Positions 8,695 to 17,862 of a DNA stretch of 64,000 nucleotides are shown in pieces (position 1 is the stretch's first letter; each line of letters opens with the position of its first letter). The position numbers and the translations under genes were made by a program. This stretch comes from Draconibacterium mangrovi_A (GTDB lineage: Bacteria; Bacteroidota; Bacteroidia; Bacteroidales; Prolixibacteraceae): positions 310,001-374,000 of the forward strand of contig NZ_JBBIXN010000005.1 in NCBI RefSeq assembly GCF_037646455.1, in the 5' to 3' direction. The notes beneath the pieces were generated by a model. It saw only the letters and a program-made list of their open reading frames with translations. It had not been told where the DNA came from and made no database searches.

Positions 8695-9810
8695 TTATTT
8701 CAGTTCAACCGATTTTAATGCACCCGTTTCGGGATGAAATTCTACTGCATAAGCTCCACCCAAAAGATCCTCGGGGAAAGGAGCAACAACGCCGAACTGC
8801 GCAATGGTAGCACGCGCAGTGGCCAGTGTATTCAATTCGTAGGTAATCTTAATTTTCGCCAATCCGGGCATGCGGTAATACACACCGCTGTTTCCTGCTT
8901 CCGGATTATCAGAAGCTGCCTCACTTTTATAATTAGCAGTGAGTCCCGATACTTCTTCAAATTCGATCATCACCGGCTTACCGGAAAGATCGGATGCCGG
9001 AACGATACCGTTCTCGTCTGAGATCCTGAAAATAACTGCCGTATTTTTATCTGCAGATCCCGGAACGTAATCAAAACTGTAGGTTTCGTTTTTATACGTT
9101 GTTCTTCCCACAAACAATTTTATGTAATTCTGTTCGGTGCGTTTTAGTTCTTCCAGACTCACCTCATAGGCTTTCCCGTCGGGGTATTCACCATCAATAC
9201 GCAGCGCCGCCAGATCGTATTGGTTCATGCGGCAATCAAGCACGCGTTGTGCAGCTTCTGCGGCCTTTTGCTCTACACTTACCCGTGTCGGTCTGAAATT
9301 ATTGGTGGAATCGCCCGGAATCACAAACGGGGTATCCGAGAAATAATCGAAGGAAAAACCATCATCGATATCGGGTTTCTGAAAAGTTTTGTTGGATGAG
9401 GTTTGAAGCGGCAATTCCGACTCAACCGAAGAGTTAATGCCGGCTAAGCAACCGTTGGCCGCCAGGTTAATTGTAAAAGCTCCCTCTCCCATGGCTTTGT
9501 ATACCTGTTCCGGATCGGGTTCAGCAAACGTTTCTATCTTCATTTGGCTGATCGACCATTTTACCTCCGGCCGGGTTTTGGCATCTTTAATACCCAGCAA
9601 CTGCTCGGCATAAGCCGCATAAGGACCCGGTTCAAATTTCTCGCGGATGGCTTCAACATGCACTTTAATTCCTGTACGCGGTAAAGCATACGCAATTCCT
9701 TCAACATAAGCAGGAGTTAAACCTTCTTCATCGTCCTTCTTTTTGCGCTGCCCGTAAGTCGGGATAACCAGCATTACCGCAATAATCAATGCTAAATACC
9801 TCATTGTCAT
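8695..9810 (-). CDS. Exported protein, DUF4831-like
   Basis: Exported protein of 371 residues with a signal peptide (MRYLALIIAVMLVIPTYGQ, so the second Met at 9804 may be the true start). The region after the signal, VEGIAYALPRTGIKVHVEA, and the following PGPYAAYAEQLLG recall the DUF4831 family of Bacteroidota, whose function is unknown. The rest is predicted beta-rich and includes an acidic, low-complexity start (KKKDDEE). No enzyme motif is visible. It stands alone, divergent from aat. The family name is from memory of the pattern and should be treated as probable. Confidence 0.6.
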   Translation of the reverse strand: MTMRYLALIIAVMLVIPTYGQRKKKDDEEGLTPAYVEGIAYALPRTGIKVHVEAIREKFEPGPYAAYAEQLLGIKDAKTRPEVKWSISQMKIETFAEPDPEQVYKAMGEGAFTINLAANGCLAGINSSVESELPLQTSSNKTFQKPDIDDGFSFDYFSDTPFVIPGDSTNNFRPTRVSVEQKAAEAAQRVLDCRMNQYDLAALRIDGEYPDGKAYEVSLEELKRTEQNYIKLFVGRTTYKNETYSFDYVPGSADKNTAVIFRISDENGIVPASDLSGKPVMIEFEEVSGLTANYKSEAASDNPEAGNSGVYYRMPGLAKIKITYELNTLATARATIAQFGVVAPFPEDLLGGAYAVEFHPETGALKSVELK

Positions 9811-9885
9811 AATTGTTTTTTGTAAAACCCAAAAGTATTAAAATTATTTTGTGTTCTGAATTGATTTTAGCCCCTTCCGGGCATG

Positions 9886-9915
9886 TTGTTTAAATTTTGT
9901 TGCGTATTATCTTTG
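9886..9915 (+). promoter_or_regulatory. Bacteroidota promoter of aat
   Basis: TATCTTTG at 9908-9915 matches the -7 consensus TAnnTTTG exactly, and TTG at 9886-9888 lies 19 nt upstream, the expected spacing of the -33 element. The aat ATG at 9921 begins only 5 nt after the -7 box, so the transcript should start at or next to the start codon (leaderless or nearly so). Confidence 0.6.
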
Positions 9916-9920
9916 CAAAC

Positions 9921-10589
9921 ATGATTCAATTTCCCGATCCGAACCAGGCGAATGATGAAGGACTGATCGCATATGGCGGCGAACTGACACCGGAGTATTT
10001 GCTGTCGGCATATCAGCAGGGTATTTTCCCGTGGTTTTGCGAAAACGAACCTGTTTTGTGGTGGTCGCCTAACCCGCGTATGGTTTTGCTGCCCACCGAT
10101 TTCAAACTAAAAAAGAGCTTGCGCCAGGTGATCAACAAAGCCACTTTTGAAGTACGAATTGACACCGCTTTCCGGGAAGTAATTACCAACTGCAGCAAGG
10201 TTAAAAGAAGTCACGAAGACGAAACCTGGATCACCAACAACATGATCGAAGGCTATGTAAAACTGCACGAGCTGGGCTATGCGCATTCGTTTGAAAGTTA
10301 TTTTGAAGGGGAATTGGTGGGTGGTCTTTACGGCATTTCGCTTGGAAATTGCTTTTTTGGCGAATCCATGTTCTTCACAAAAACCGATGCCAGCAAAGTA
10401 GCTTTTTACCACCTCGTACAATTTGCCCTTAAAAACAATTTTGCTTTTATCGATGCCCAGCAACCGACAGAACATTTAGCCAGTTTAGGCGCAAAACCCA
10501 TCCCACGAAAAGACTTTCTGGAGATGCTTGAAAAGGCATTGCAGGAACAAACTTTACGCGGGAGATGGACCAAACTCGCTAAGGATTAA
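9921..10589 (+). CDS. aat: Leucyl/phenylalanyl-tRNA--protein transferase
   Basis: Transfers Leu or Phe from aminoacyl-tRNA to proteins with N-terminal Lys or Arg, marking them for ClpAP-type degradation (N-degron pathway), in the cytoplasm. Family landmarks are FPDPNQANDEGLIAYGG at the N-terminus, GIFPWF, WWSPNPRMVL around residue 50, GGLYGISLGNCFFGESMF around 135, and FIDAQQPTEHLASLGA near the end. The start at 9921 gives 222 residues and begins at the conserved N-terminus; the longer reading from 9897 would place the promoter inside the gene. A minus-strand radical SAM gene converges on it with 17 nt between stops. Confidence 0.95.
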   Translation: MIQFPDPNQANDEGLIAYGGELTPEYLLSAYQQGIFPWFCENEPVLWWSPNPRMVLLPTDFKLKKSLRQVINKATFEVRIDTAFREVITNCSKVKRSHEDETWITNNMIEGYVKLHELGYAHSFESYFEGELVGGLYGISLGNCFFGESMFFTKTDASKVAFYHLVQFALKNNFAFIDAQQPTEHLASLGAKPIPRKDFLEMLEKALQEQTLRGRWTKLAKD

Positions 10590-10606
10590 CAGAATTGTTT
10601 TTACGC

Positions 10607-11851
10607 CTAATATTCCCTCAATCCTTGTTCAATATACTCCAGTTGCCAGATGCGAAACAGCAAGGGATCAACAGGAATTTCACCGGGTTCATTACTGATA
10701 AGTTCTTCCACTTTGGAGCGATATTCCGAATCCAGCGCTGTCCGTTTCATGACCTGTTCCTTCATAAAATAAAAACTCTTGCTTTGCAGAACAAATTCTT
10801 TTGTTGAATACAATTCAGGTTTTGTATCAAAAATCCTTATGGATGAATAAGCAATTGTATCGCTTGTAAATTCGCGGATATATCCGTTTTGAGTAAACAC
10901 GGCATCAGGCTCGGCCAGCGAGTGTGCCAACCGGCTGCGAAAACCCGCCTTCTGAAAACGATTCTTAAAATAAAACGAACAGTAATTCACACCAATTTTC
11001 AGGTTTTGTTCACGGGCATATTCCAGAATTTCCATTGCCGCCAGTTCCGACTCCAGCACCAGCGGATGCTCGGCAAATAAAAAAGTATATTTCTTTTTCG
11101 ACAGGTGTTTATAGTTGTGTTGGGTTAGTCTGAGCTGATGCAAATTCAGATTGCTGACTCCGGCGTCGATCATTTCAGGGAGAAGCTTTTTTATACGTTC
11201 CTTTTCCTCCGGAACAGCCGGAATTTCGATGCTTACATTGGGAATGATTCCTTTTGCCAGCCTCACTTTGTCGAGTTTGTAGGCCGTTGCACCGATATCA
11301 AATCGAATTTCATTCAACCCGGCAGCGGCCAGTTTTCTAAATTTTCGCTCGTCGGCAAGAATGCCGTTGGTATACATCCAGGTATACATTTCGGGATCAC
11401 AGTGTTTCCGCACCTGCTTTAAGTATTCCAGTGTTCGGTCGAAGAAAAGCAGTGGTTCGCCACCGCTAAAACTTACACCCTTAAAATTGAAATGGTTAAC
11501 GTATTCAGAATAAGATCGAGCATCCGGGAAACTCAGATTTTGAGTAGTTGGAACGTCATCGGTCAACTGCGATGCAGGACAATAAAAACATGAAGCATTG
11601 CATTTCCCGGTAATGAACAAACAATTCCACTGCCCCAATCCACAGAGTTTACACCCCTTTGAAATCTGATTGTAATACGGTTTGGTTTGTTTGAACAGCA
11701 GGCTGCCGTTCATATTTTTGATCAAATTATCCCGTTGTTGCTGCGCTTCGTTTGCGTTGTAACCATTCAGCCATCGAAGCTCGTCCCATCCTGCAATTTC
11801 CGCCTTGTTTTTATTCACCAGCGAATTTTGCCACTTTAAATACGCATCCAT
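10607..11851 (-). CDS. Radical SAM protein with an extra N-terminal cysteine cluster
   Basis: Radical S-adenosylmethionine enzyme of unknown substrate, 414 residues. The cluster-binding motif CNASCFYC (C84, C88, C91) is the canonical CxxxCxxC, followed by FSGGEPLLF at about 137 for SAM binding. Just before it, GCKLCGLGQWNC adds three cysteines (C67, C70, C77) which could hold an auxiliary metal site. The C-terminal 150 residues contain more scattered aromatic and basic residues but no SPASM-type cysteine set. The order of an N-terminal GCxLC element and the radical SAM motif resembles uncharacterised archaeal proteins as I recall them. The start at 11851 (MDAYLKWQ) is preferred over one nine codons upstream. 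No neighbour hints at a substrate. Confidence 0.75.
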   Translation of the reverse strand: MDAYLKWQNSLVNKNKAEIAGWDELRWLNGYNANEAQQQRDNLIKNMNGSLLFKQTKPYYNQISKGCKLCGLGQWNCLFITGKCNASCFYCPASQLTDDVPTTQNLSFPDARSYSEYVNHFNFKGVSFSGGEPLLFFDRTLEYLKQVRKHCDPEMYTWMYTNGILADERKFRKLAAAGLNEIRFDIGATAYKLDKVRLAKGIIPNVSIEIPAVPEEKERIKKLLPEMIDAGVSNLNLHQLRLTQHNYKHLSKKKYTFLFAEHPLVLESELAAMEILEYAREQNLKIGVNYCSFYFKNRFQKAGFRSRLAHSLAEPDAVFTQNGYIREFTSDTIAYSSIRIFDTKPELYSTKEFVLQSKSFYFMKEQVMKRTALDSEYRSKVEELISNEPGEIPVDPLLFRIWQLEYIEQGLREY

Positions 11852-12172
11852 TTTTAACCATAGCATTAATAAAACCAATGATTTTAGGTAAGGGGCAACA
11901 GAAAAACGGATGTATCAGAGTTCGGAAAAGATGTACATGAACATCAGCATCTGTTCCTGCTTAAAAATAGCCGGACGCGTTTTTGCCGTATGTGAAGATG
12001 TGTTCATGTATCCTGTTTTGCACCATCAAAAATACGGAAAAGAAAAATATAAAATATGAATGGGATATACGAATATCAGTTTATTCGTAGATACTCCAAA
12101 CTTTTAACACTTCACGATAACGTCCTTGATCCCCGTAAAGGATGCACCGCTGCGTACTAAGCAACAAAAAAC
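11852..12172. other. Intergenic region with two inverted repeats
   Basis: No gene is seen in these 321 bases between two minus-strand genes. Two structures stand out: exact 10-bp inverted copies TACATGAACA (11934-11943) and TGTTCATGTA (12001-12010) separated by 57 nt, and a hairpin with 8-bp arms TACGAATA / TATTCGTA (12068-12075, 12082-12089) that extends imperfectly to about 14 bp. The hairpin lacks a T tract. They could be an operator for the radical SAM gene or a weak terminator for the unknown gene; sequence does not decide. Confidence 0.4.
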
Positions 12173-12739
12173 CTAAAGCAATAAATATACTTTTTGAACA
12201 CAAGGGCATGTACACATGAGGTAAAGACCACGATCGAAATAACGTAAAATGTGGCTTTCAAACTCCAAAATATCATCAATATAGAATTCAGTGAAAACTT
12301 CCTTCATCTTTTTATATACGGCGTAAGTAAAAAGTACATCTTTAAACTCTCTCTCGTAATCTTCCCAAAACGATTGTTCCAGCTCTGAATGATAATCCTC
12401 AGGTAATTGTTTTTTTAATTTCCCGAGTCGGCTTTTCGCTTTTTCCCTGGCGTCATTCGGCTTTGGTACCTCACTGAGCTCTGCCATTTTTCCACCGTTG
12501 CTATTTAACCAATGAACATGGTCAAATTCGTCCCAAATCTTCCTGGCAAAATCATGGCCCAATTCCAGCAGTTCTTCTTCGATTTTACGCCGATCTTTTA
12601 CCCGTTTGTCCCAGTGCAAAAAAACCAATTCGGTGAGCGCCAATGCTATTTTTTTACTAAATCCTGAATAAAGTTGCTTATAATGCTCCTCCAGTTCTTC
12701 AAAGCGCTGTATGTGATTTTGAAATTCTTCTAACGACAT
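12173..12739 (-). CDS. Conserved-looking protein of unknown function
   Basis: I do not recognise this 188-residue protein. It is cytoplasmic by appearance (no signal, no membrane segment) and strongly helical and charged, with likely coiled-coil or helical-bundle regions at about 5-70 (EEFQNHIQRFEELEEHYKQL) and 95-160. It is rich in Trp and aromatic residues within helices (FLHWDKRV, FDHVHWLNSN). The C-terminus holds a hydrophobic MCTCPCVQKVYLLL tail with three cysteines. It is downstream of nnr by 36 nt on the same strand, so the two probably share a transcript; a role in metabolite repair is possible only by association. Confidence 0.6.
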   Translation of the reverse strand: MSLEEFQNHIQRFEELEEHYKQLYSGFSKKIALALTELVFLHWDKRVKDRRKIEEELLELGHDFARKIWDEFDHVHWLNSNGGKMAELSEVPKPNDAREKAKSRLGKLKKQLPEDYHSELEQSFWEDYEREFKDVLFTYAVYKKMKEVFTEFYIDDILEFESHILRYFDRGLYLMCTCPCVQKVYLLL

Positions 12740-12775
12740 TTGGAATGAGGTGTTTATTCTTATTATAAGTGTATG

Positions 12776-14311
12776 CTACAAATTATCAAAGTCCTGTTCC
12801 GAAATACCGAGCTTCTTAAAAGCTTTTCCCAAATGATTGATCAAATCGCCGGCTAACATCGAAAACTCAGAAAGTTCTTTTGCAGCGATATCCCCGGCCA
12901 GGCCGTGAACATAAACACCGATCAACGCAGCTTCTTCCGAAGATAATCCTTGCGCCAATAGTCCCAGAATAATCCCGGTCAAAGCATCGCCGCTGCCACC
13001 GGTCGCCATGCCCGGGTTGCCTGTTGAGTTAAACCAAAGCTTTCCGGAAGGCGATGAAATGCTGGTAAAAGCCCCTTTCAACACCACCACGCAATTATGG
13101 TCTTTTGAAAACTGAATTTGCTTTTGAATGTACTGGTATGAATTTTCGGCTTCACCGACAAGGCGTCTGAATTCGCCCGGATGCGGCGTCAATACCGAGC
13201 CTTCGGGCAATTTTTCGAGCCATTCTTTTTGTAACGAAAGAATGTTTAGCGCATCAGCATCAATTACCAGTGGAACCTGTGCAGTTTCCAACAAATAACA
13301 AAGTGCTTTTCGTGTATTTTGCTTTTGATCGATTCCCGGTCCTACACCAATGGCCGAATAAGGATCGGTTTTTGGGAATTCGGTAATGACCGAGTAGTGT
13401 TGATCGACACTAGCCATGGCCTCGGGAACCGCAGTTTGAAGAATCGGATATCCCAAACGCGGAATATGGGCAGTGAGCAAACCAACGCCCGCACGCAAAC
13501 AAGCTTTCGAAGCCAGAACAGCTGCGCCCATTTTACCGAAACTGCCAGCAACCAGCAAGGCATGACCAAGTGTCCCTTTGTGGTCGAACCTTGAATGAAC
13601 CGGAAGAATTTCACGAATATCATCTTTTTCGAGCCAGCTAAAATCTGACTTCTCCTGTTCAATTCCGTCGGGATGCAACCCTATGGGTAACACTTCCCAC
13701 TGGCCCGCGTATTGCTCGTTTTCGGCAAAAAAGAAACTCAGCTTTGGAAACTGAAAGGTAAGTGTAAAATCAGCCCGAACGATGTTTTCCATGTTGTTCC
13801 CCGTGTTGTCCTCGCCCATTAAACCGCTGGGAATATCGATGGCAACGATTGTATTTGTGGTTCTATTGATATCAGATACGATCAGCGCCGGAAGTCCTTC
13901 CAACGGCCTGCTAAGCCCCGAACCAAACAACCCGTCGACAACAACATCGTTTTCACCCACCTCTGGAAAATCATCAATCGAATGTATTTTTTTAAGTTCA
14001 ACTTTATCCTGCTCTTCCAAACGCTTCCAGTTCATCGCCGGCGATCCTTTTAATCCTTTCCCAAAATCCAGCAATAAAACTTCACACTGAAAGTCGAGAT
14101 CGGCCAGCTGCCGCGCAATAGCCACCGCATCGCCGCCATTATTACCCGGCCCGGCAAAAAAGATAAATTTACGTTCGTTGCAAAAACGCTGTACGATCCA
14201 GTTCGTGATTTGCAGTGCGGCGCGTTCCATCAGATCAATATCTTCGATGGGCTCGTTTTCAATGGTATATTTATCAAGTTTTGCGATTTGTCTGGTTGTA
14301 AAGAGCTTCAT
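12776..14311 (-). CDS. nnr: Bifunctional NAD(P)H-hydrate epimerase / ADP-dependent dehydratase
   Basis: Repairs NAD(P)H damaged by hydration: the N-terminal YjeF_N domain epimerises R- and S-hydrates and the C-terminal carbohydrate-kinase-like domain dehydrates the S form using ADP. Both are present in 511 residues. In the first domain FFAGPGNNGGDAVAIARQL (about 50-70) and the VVDGLFGSGLSRPLEG loop are typical. In the second, LLVAGSFGKMGAAVL, LTPHPGEF and GNPGMATGGSGDALTGII near residue 435 mark the ATP/ADP-binding kinase fold with its catalytic Asp. The start at 14311 (MKLFTTRQI) fits homologues better than the longer reading. It leads a probable two-gene unit with the unknown gene at 12173-12739. 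Confidence 0.94.
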   Translation of the reverse strand: MKLFTTRQIAKLDKYTIENEPIEDIDLMERAALQITNWIVQRFCNERKFIFFAGPGNNGGDAVAIARQLADLDFQCEVLLLDFGKGLKGSPAMNWKRLEEQDKVELKKIHSIDDFPEVGENDVVVDGLFGSGLSRPLEGLPALIVSDINRTTNTIVAIDIPSGLMGEDNTGNNMENIVRADFTLTFQFPKLSFFFAENEQYAGQWEVLPIGLHPDGIEQEKSDFSWLEKDDIREILPVHSRFDHKGTLGHALLVAGSFGKMGAAVLASKACLRAGVGLLTAHIPRLGYPILQTAVPEAMASVDQHYSVITEFPKTDPYSAIGVGPGIDQKQNTRKALCYLLETAQVPLVIDADALNILSLQKEWLEKLPEGSVLTPHPGEFRRLVGEAENSYQYIQKQIQFSKDHNCVVVLKGAFTSISSPSGKLWFNSTGNPGMATGGSGDALTGIILGLLAQGLSSEEAALIGVYVHGLAGDIAAKELSEFSMLAGDLINHLGKAFKKLGISEQDFDNL

Positions 14312-14392
14312 ATTGTTGATATCTATTTTCAACTAAATTTACGAAATTAGCTCCACTCCCGACAAGCTTTCACCGAAATTAGGAGCTTTCGA

Positions 14393-15439
14393 TCAATCCC
14401 ATTCCCAGCCAATGCTGGTTTGAAATACGAAGTCGGATTTAGAAACATCGATTGCCGGATCGCTGTCGTAGTCATGAGTAAAGCTCAATTTGATATAAAA
14501 CTCGAGTGGAAGATCGTATTTCATTGAAAATTCTGAATTCACACGAACGCCTTTGGAAGTTATGCCCGGATAAAAATTAAACTTTGCTTTTAAATCCAGA
14601 TCTCCAATATCGTAAGCATTTATATCAAAAGCTCCCATTCCTTCGAAATTTCTATCTGATGTTGGCGTGTCTCCCCCATACTTTTCATACGAGCGCGCCA
14701 GTCCAACACCAGTACCTAAATACCATCGATTGGTACGAAAAATGTAATAACCCAACCCTGTTTTCGAGGTACGTCGCAAATCCAGTTTTTGCTCACTGTT
14801 ACTTAAAAAATCCATTCCGGCAAAAACAAACAATTTTCCTTTCAAAAAATAATTCAAGCTCGATCCACCCGAAGTGCGTGTTGACGGATCAATTTGATCC
14901 TGATATGTTCCTACCTGGTTATAATCTGCCTCCCACAGCCATTTCTCGGTCTGATAATTCACTTTCGCACTTGCTGATAGCTGGTGGGTGGTATTGGCTT
15001 TTGCAAATGAATAACCCGCATCGATATATACTTTTAATCGATCTTTAAACTTCGACTCCACCGGTTTTATTTCCACAATCTCGTACAGCGAAACAGAGAT
15101 GCTGGTGGTAAAAGTAATCACTCTAACAATGCGCTCGGCACCTTCTACATATTTTATACTGCCTATTAACTGTCTTCCATCGCGGGTATAAACCACAAAA
15201 AACCGGTTCGATTCAAGACCTTCAACTTCCAGCCATTCAATCTTAAATTCATTGTCGGCATAATCTGTGTCAAAAGTGAGTACACCAAGCTTCATCGAAA
15301 TAATCTCTCCCACCAATACATCTCCCGTCACGGTGTATAGTGTATCGTTTTGCGAAAATGCCGGAAAACTGAGCAAAAATAGCGCAAGTCCAAGGATTAG
15401 CTTTCGAAAAAGATGGTCAATTTTTTTGTTCAGATCCAT
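14393..15439 (-). CDS. DUF481-family outer-membrane beta-barrel protein
   Basis: Exported protein of 348 residues with a signal peptide (LILGLALFLLSFPAFSQ). Residues 30-125 form two repeats of the kind TLYTVTGDVLVGEIISMKLG and VVYTRDGRQLIGSIKYVEG, small beta domains common in Bacteroidota envelope proteins. From about 135 the chain alternates aromatic strands (YIDAGYSFAKANTTHQLSAS, YYIFRTNRWYLGTGVGLARS, FYIKLSFTHDYDSDP) and ends with an aromatic residue close to the C-terminus (IGWEWD), as in the DUF481 barrel family. Function is unknown for the family. It lies 81 nt upstream of nnr on the same strand, and a shared transcript is possible. Confidence 0.8.
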   Translation of the reverse strand: MDLNKKIDHLFRKLILGLALFLLSFPAFSQNDTLYTVTGDVLVGEIISMKLGVLTFDTDYADNEFKIEWLEVEGLESNRFFVVYTRDGRQLIGSIKYVEGAERIVRVITFTTSISVSLYEIVEIKPVESKFKDRLKVYIDAGYSFAKANTTHQLSASAKVNYQTEKWLWEADYNQVGTYQDQIDPSTRTSGGSSLNYFLKGKLFVFAGMDFLSNSEQKLDLRRTSKTGLGYYIFRTNRWYLGTGVGLARSYEKYGGDTPTSDRNFEGMGAFDINAYDIGDLDLKAKFNFYPGITSKGVRVNSEFSMKYDLPLEFYIKLSFTHDYDSDPAIDVSKSDFVFQTSIGWEWD

Positions 15440-15633
15440 TTAAAAACTTATTTGATCTAATTTACTGCAAAATATAAAGGATTATACTTTTTCAATATTT
15501 ATCCGACACCTTTTATTCAACATCTTGTGTTAAAGGAAAGAGAGAATCGGCACCAAAACCAAGTTTTTGATTTGCTTCTTTTTACTGAATGGTATTATTT
15601 CCTTTATCTTTAGTCGACGGAAAATTATTATCA

Positions 15634-16443
15634 ATGAGATACCATTTAGCCTTACTATTATTTCTTCTGGCAGGAAGCCTGCTTGCCCACACCAATTACA
15701 AGCTAATTCAAGATATCCCATACCGGACCGACTCTGAACAAGCTGACGATGAATACATTACCGAACGTTGTCGGCTTGATCTGTACTATCCCGAAAATTT
15801 GAAGGATTATACAACTGTGGTATGGTTTCACGGAGGCGGACTGACCAGTGGCGAAAAATTTATTCCTGAAAAACTAATGGATAAAGGCATTGCTGTTATC
15901 GGCGTGAATTACCGCCTGTATCCTAAAGTAAAATGCCCGGTTTATATCGAAGATGCGGCAGCAGCTGTTGCCTGGGCCTTTAAAAACATCGAAAAGTATG
16001 GTGGAAATAAGGGAAAGATCGTGGTTTCAGGGCATTCGGCAGGAGGCTATCTAACATCAATGATCGGACTCGATAAACATTACCTGGCGGATTACAACAT
16101 CGATGCTGATGATATTGAATTACTTGTACCTTTCAGCGGCCATACTATCACACATTTTACGGTGCGCGATGAGCGCGGAATTCCAGGTACTCAACCGATT
16201 ATTGACAACTTTGCTCCGTTGTATTTTGTAAAGGCCGAGGCTCCACCGCTGGTATTGATCACCGGTGACAGAGAGTTGGAAATGCTGGGGCGCTACGAAG
16301 AAAATGCCTACATGTACCGCATGATGAAAGTTGCCGGACACCAACAAACCAAGCTGCTGGAACTCGATGGTTTCGATCATGGAGGAATGGTTTCACCTGC
16401 AATTGAACTTTTGCTGAAAGAGATTCATGCGCTCAACCGATAA
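15634..16443 (+). CDS. Exported alpha/beta hydrolase (BD-FAE/carboxylesterase type)
   Basis: Periplasmic or secreted esterase of about 269 residues; a signal peptide begins at 15634 (MRYHLALLLFLLAGSLLAHT), which is why this start is chosen. The HGGG oxyanion motif is in VVWFHGGGLTSGEKF near residue 66. The nucleophile elbow GHSAGGY lies near 145, a candidate acid in ITGDRELEM, and the catalytic His in GFDHGGM near the end. This layout is that of the hormone-sensitive-lipase-like and feruloyl-esterase-like group (BD-FAE). The substrate could be an acetylated or feruloylated carbohydrate, but no polysaccharide locus is adjacent. The next hydrolase gene starts 16 nt after its stop. Confidence 0.85.
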   Translation: MRYHLALLLFLLAGSLLAHTNYKLIQDIPYRTDSEQADDEYITERCRLDLYYPENLKDYTTVVWFHGGGLTSGEKFIPEKLMDKGIAVIGVNYRLYPKVKCPVYIEDAAAAVAWAFKNIEKYGGNKGKIVVSGHSAGGYLTSMIGLDKHYLADYNIDADDIELLVPFSGHTITHFTVRDERGIPGTQPIIDNFAPLYFVKAEAPPLVLITGDRELEMLGRYEENAYMYRMMKVAGHQQTKLLELDGFDHGGMVSPAIELLLKEIHALNR

Positions 16444-16459
16444 TTTAAAACCAAAGAAA

Positions 16460-17857
16460 ATGACACGTAAATTCCAATTGTTGTTTCCCCTTATACTTTT
16501 TTTCCTGGTGTCCGGATATACTTTTGCACAGGAGAGCGATATTTCCGGCAACTGGTCAGGAAACATCTCAATTCCGGGTGGAGAACTGGAAATGATATTT
16601 AAGATTTCGAAAGCTGAAGGAAAGTACGAAGCTAAAATGGATGTACCCAAACAGGGAGCAACAAACCTTCCTGTGGGCGAAGTACTTTTTACAGGCGACA
16701 GCTTAAAGATTGCAGTACCGGCCATTCTTGGAAACTATGCTGGAAAACTCATCTCCGCAGATTCGATTTCAGGAAAGTGGAAACAAAGCGGAATGTCCTT
16801 CGACGTAAACCTCAGTCGGACTGAAGAAATTATTGAATTGAAACGTCCGCAGCTGCCTGTTCCTCCTTTTCCTTATTTGGCCGAGGAGGTAGAATACACT
16901 AATCCAAAATCGGGGCTTAAAATCGCAGGCACCTTAACCTTACCTAAGGATGAAAAAAATTGTCCCTCTGTTCTTCTGATTACGGGTTCGGGAGCCGAAG
17001 ACCGTGATGAAACCGTATTCGGGCACAAACCATTTGCTGTAATCGCTGATTACCTGACAAGGCACGGAATCGCCGTTTTGCGTGTCGATGACCGTGGTGT
17101 GGGCGGTTCGGAAGGCGATGTAAACTCGTCAACCAGCCAGGATTTTGCAGGAGATGTGCTTGCTGGAGTGGAATTTTTAAAAACACGGAAAGAGATCGAT
17201 CCCAAAAAAATAGGACTGATCGGACACAGCGAAGGAGGATTGATTGCACCAATTGCTGCGGTTGAATCTGATGATGTGGCATTTATAATTATGATGGCAG
17301 GGCCGGGAGTCACCGGCGAACAGATAGTTCTTGAACAAAGTGCACTGGTTTCAAAAGCTGCCGGACTTCCTGAATATGCCATCGAACAGGGCAGATTAAC
17401 CAATCAAAAAATATTCGACATTGTTAAGAGCGAGCCGGATTCCGCAACAATAGTGGACGAACTCCGCCAGATTTTGGCTCAGGGAATGTACGACGGAATG
17501 AATGATGACATGAAGAAGATGATAGATGCCAAAATTCAGGGAGTAAATTCGCCCTGGTTTCGCTATTTTCTGACCTATGATCCTCAACCCACGCTGACGA
17601 AAGTAAAATGCCCAGTGCTTGCGATTAACGGAACAAAGGATCTGCAAGTGCCTGTATCAAACCTCAAAAATATCATTGAAGCGGTAAATTCGGGAGGTAA
17701 TATGCAGGTTGATACCATCAGTTTTAAAAACCATAATCACCTGTTTCAGCAATGCGAAACCGGTGCAATTAGTGAATATTCGCAGATAGAAGAAACCATC
17801 GATCCCGAGGTTCTTAAAACCATGAAAGACTGGATCCTGAAAACCACTACAAATTAG
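16460..17857 (+). CDS. Exported alpha/beta hydrolase with N-terminal beta domain
   Basis: Exported 465-residue protein; the signal peptide is MTRKFQLLFPLILFFLVSGY ending near TFAQE. Residues 25-125 form a beta domain (ISGNWSGNISIPGGELEM) with no catalytic motif, found in front of serine hydrolases in many Bacteroidota. The catalytic part follows: LITGSGAEDRDE (oxyanion loop), VLRVDDRGVGGSEG, the nucleophile elbow GLIGHSEGGL around residue 260, AINGTKDLQVP with the probable acid, and FKNHNHLFQ with the histidine. Peptidase or esterase activity is plausible but unproven. It is 16 nt behind another exported hydrolase, and the two likely form an operon. Confidence 0.83.
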   Translation: MTRKFQLLFPLILFFLVSGYTFAQESDISGNWSGNISIPGGELEMIFKISKAEGKYEAKMDVPKQGATNLPVGEVLFTGDSLKIAVPAILGNYAGKLISADSISGKWKQSGMSFDVNLSRTEEIIELKRPQLPVPPFPYLAEEVEYTNPKSGLKIAGTLTLPKDEKNCPSVLLITGSGAEDRDETVFGHKPFAVIADYLTRHGIAVLRVDDRGVGGSEGDVNSSTSQDFAGDVLAGVEFLKTRKEIDPKKIGLIGHSEGGLIAPIAAVESDDVAFIIMMAGPGVTGEQIVLEQSALVSKAAGLPEYAIEQGRLTNQKIFDIVKSEPDSATIVDELRQILAQGMYDGMNDDMKKMIDAKIQGVNSPWFRYFLTYDPQPTLTKVKCPVLAINGTKDLQVPVSNLKNIIEAVNSGGNMQVDTISFKNHNHLFQQCETGAISEYSQIEETIDPEVLKTMKDWILKTTTN

Positions 17858-17862
17858 AAAGG

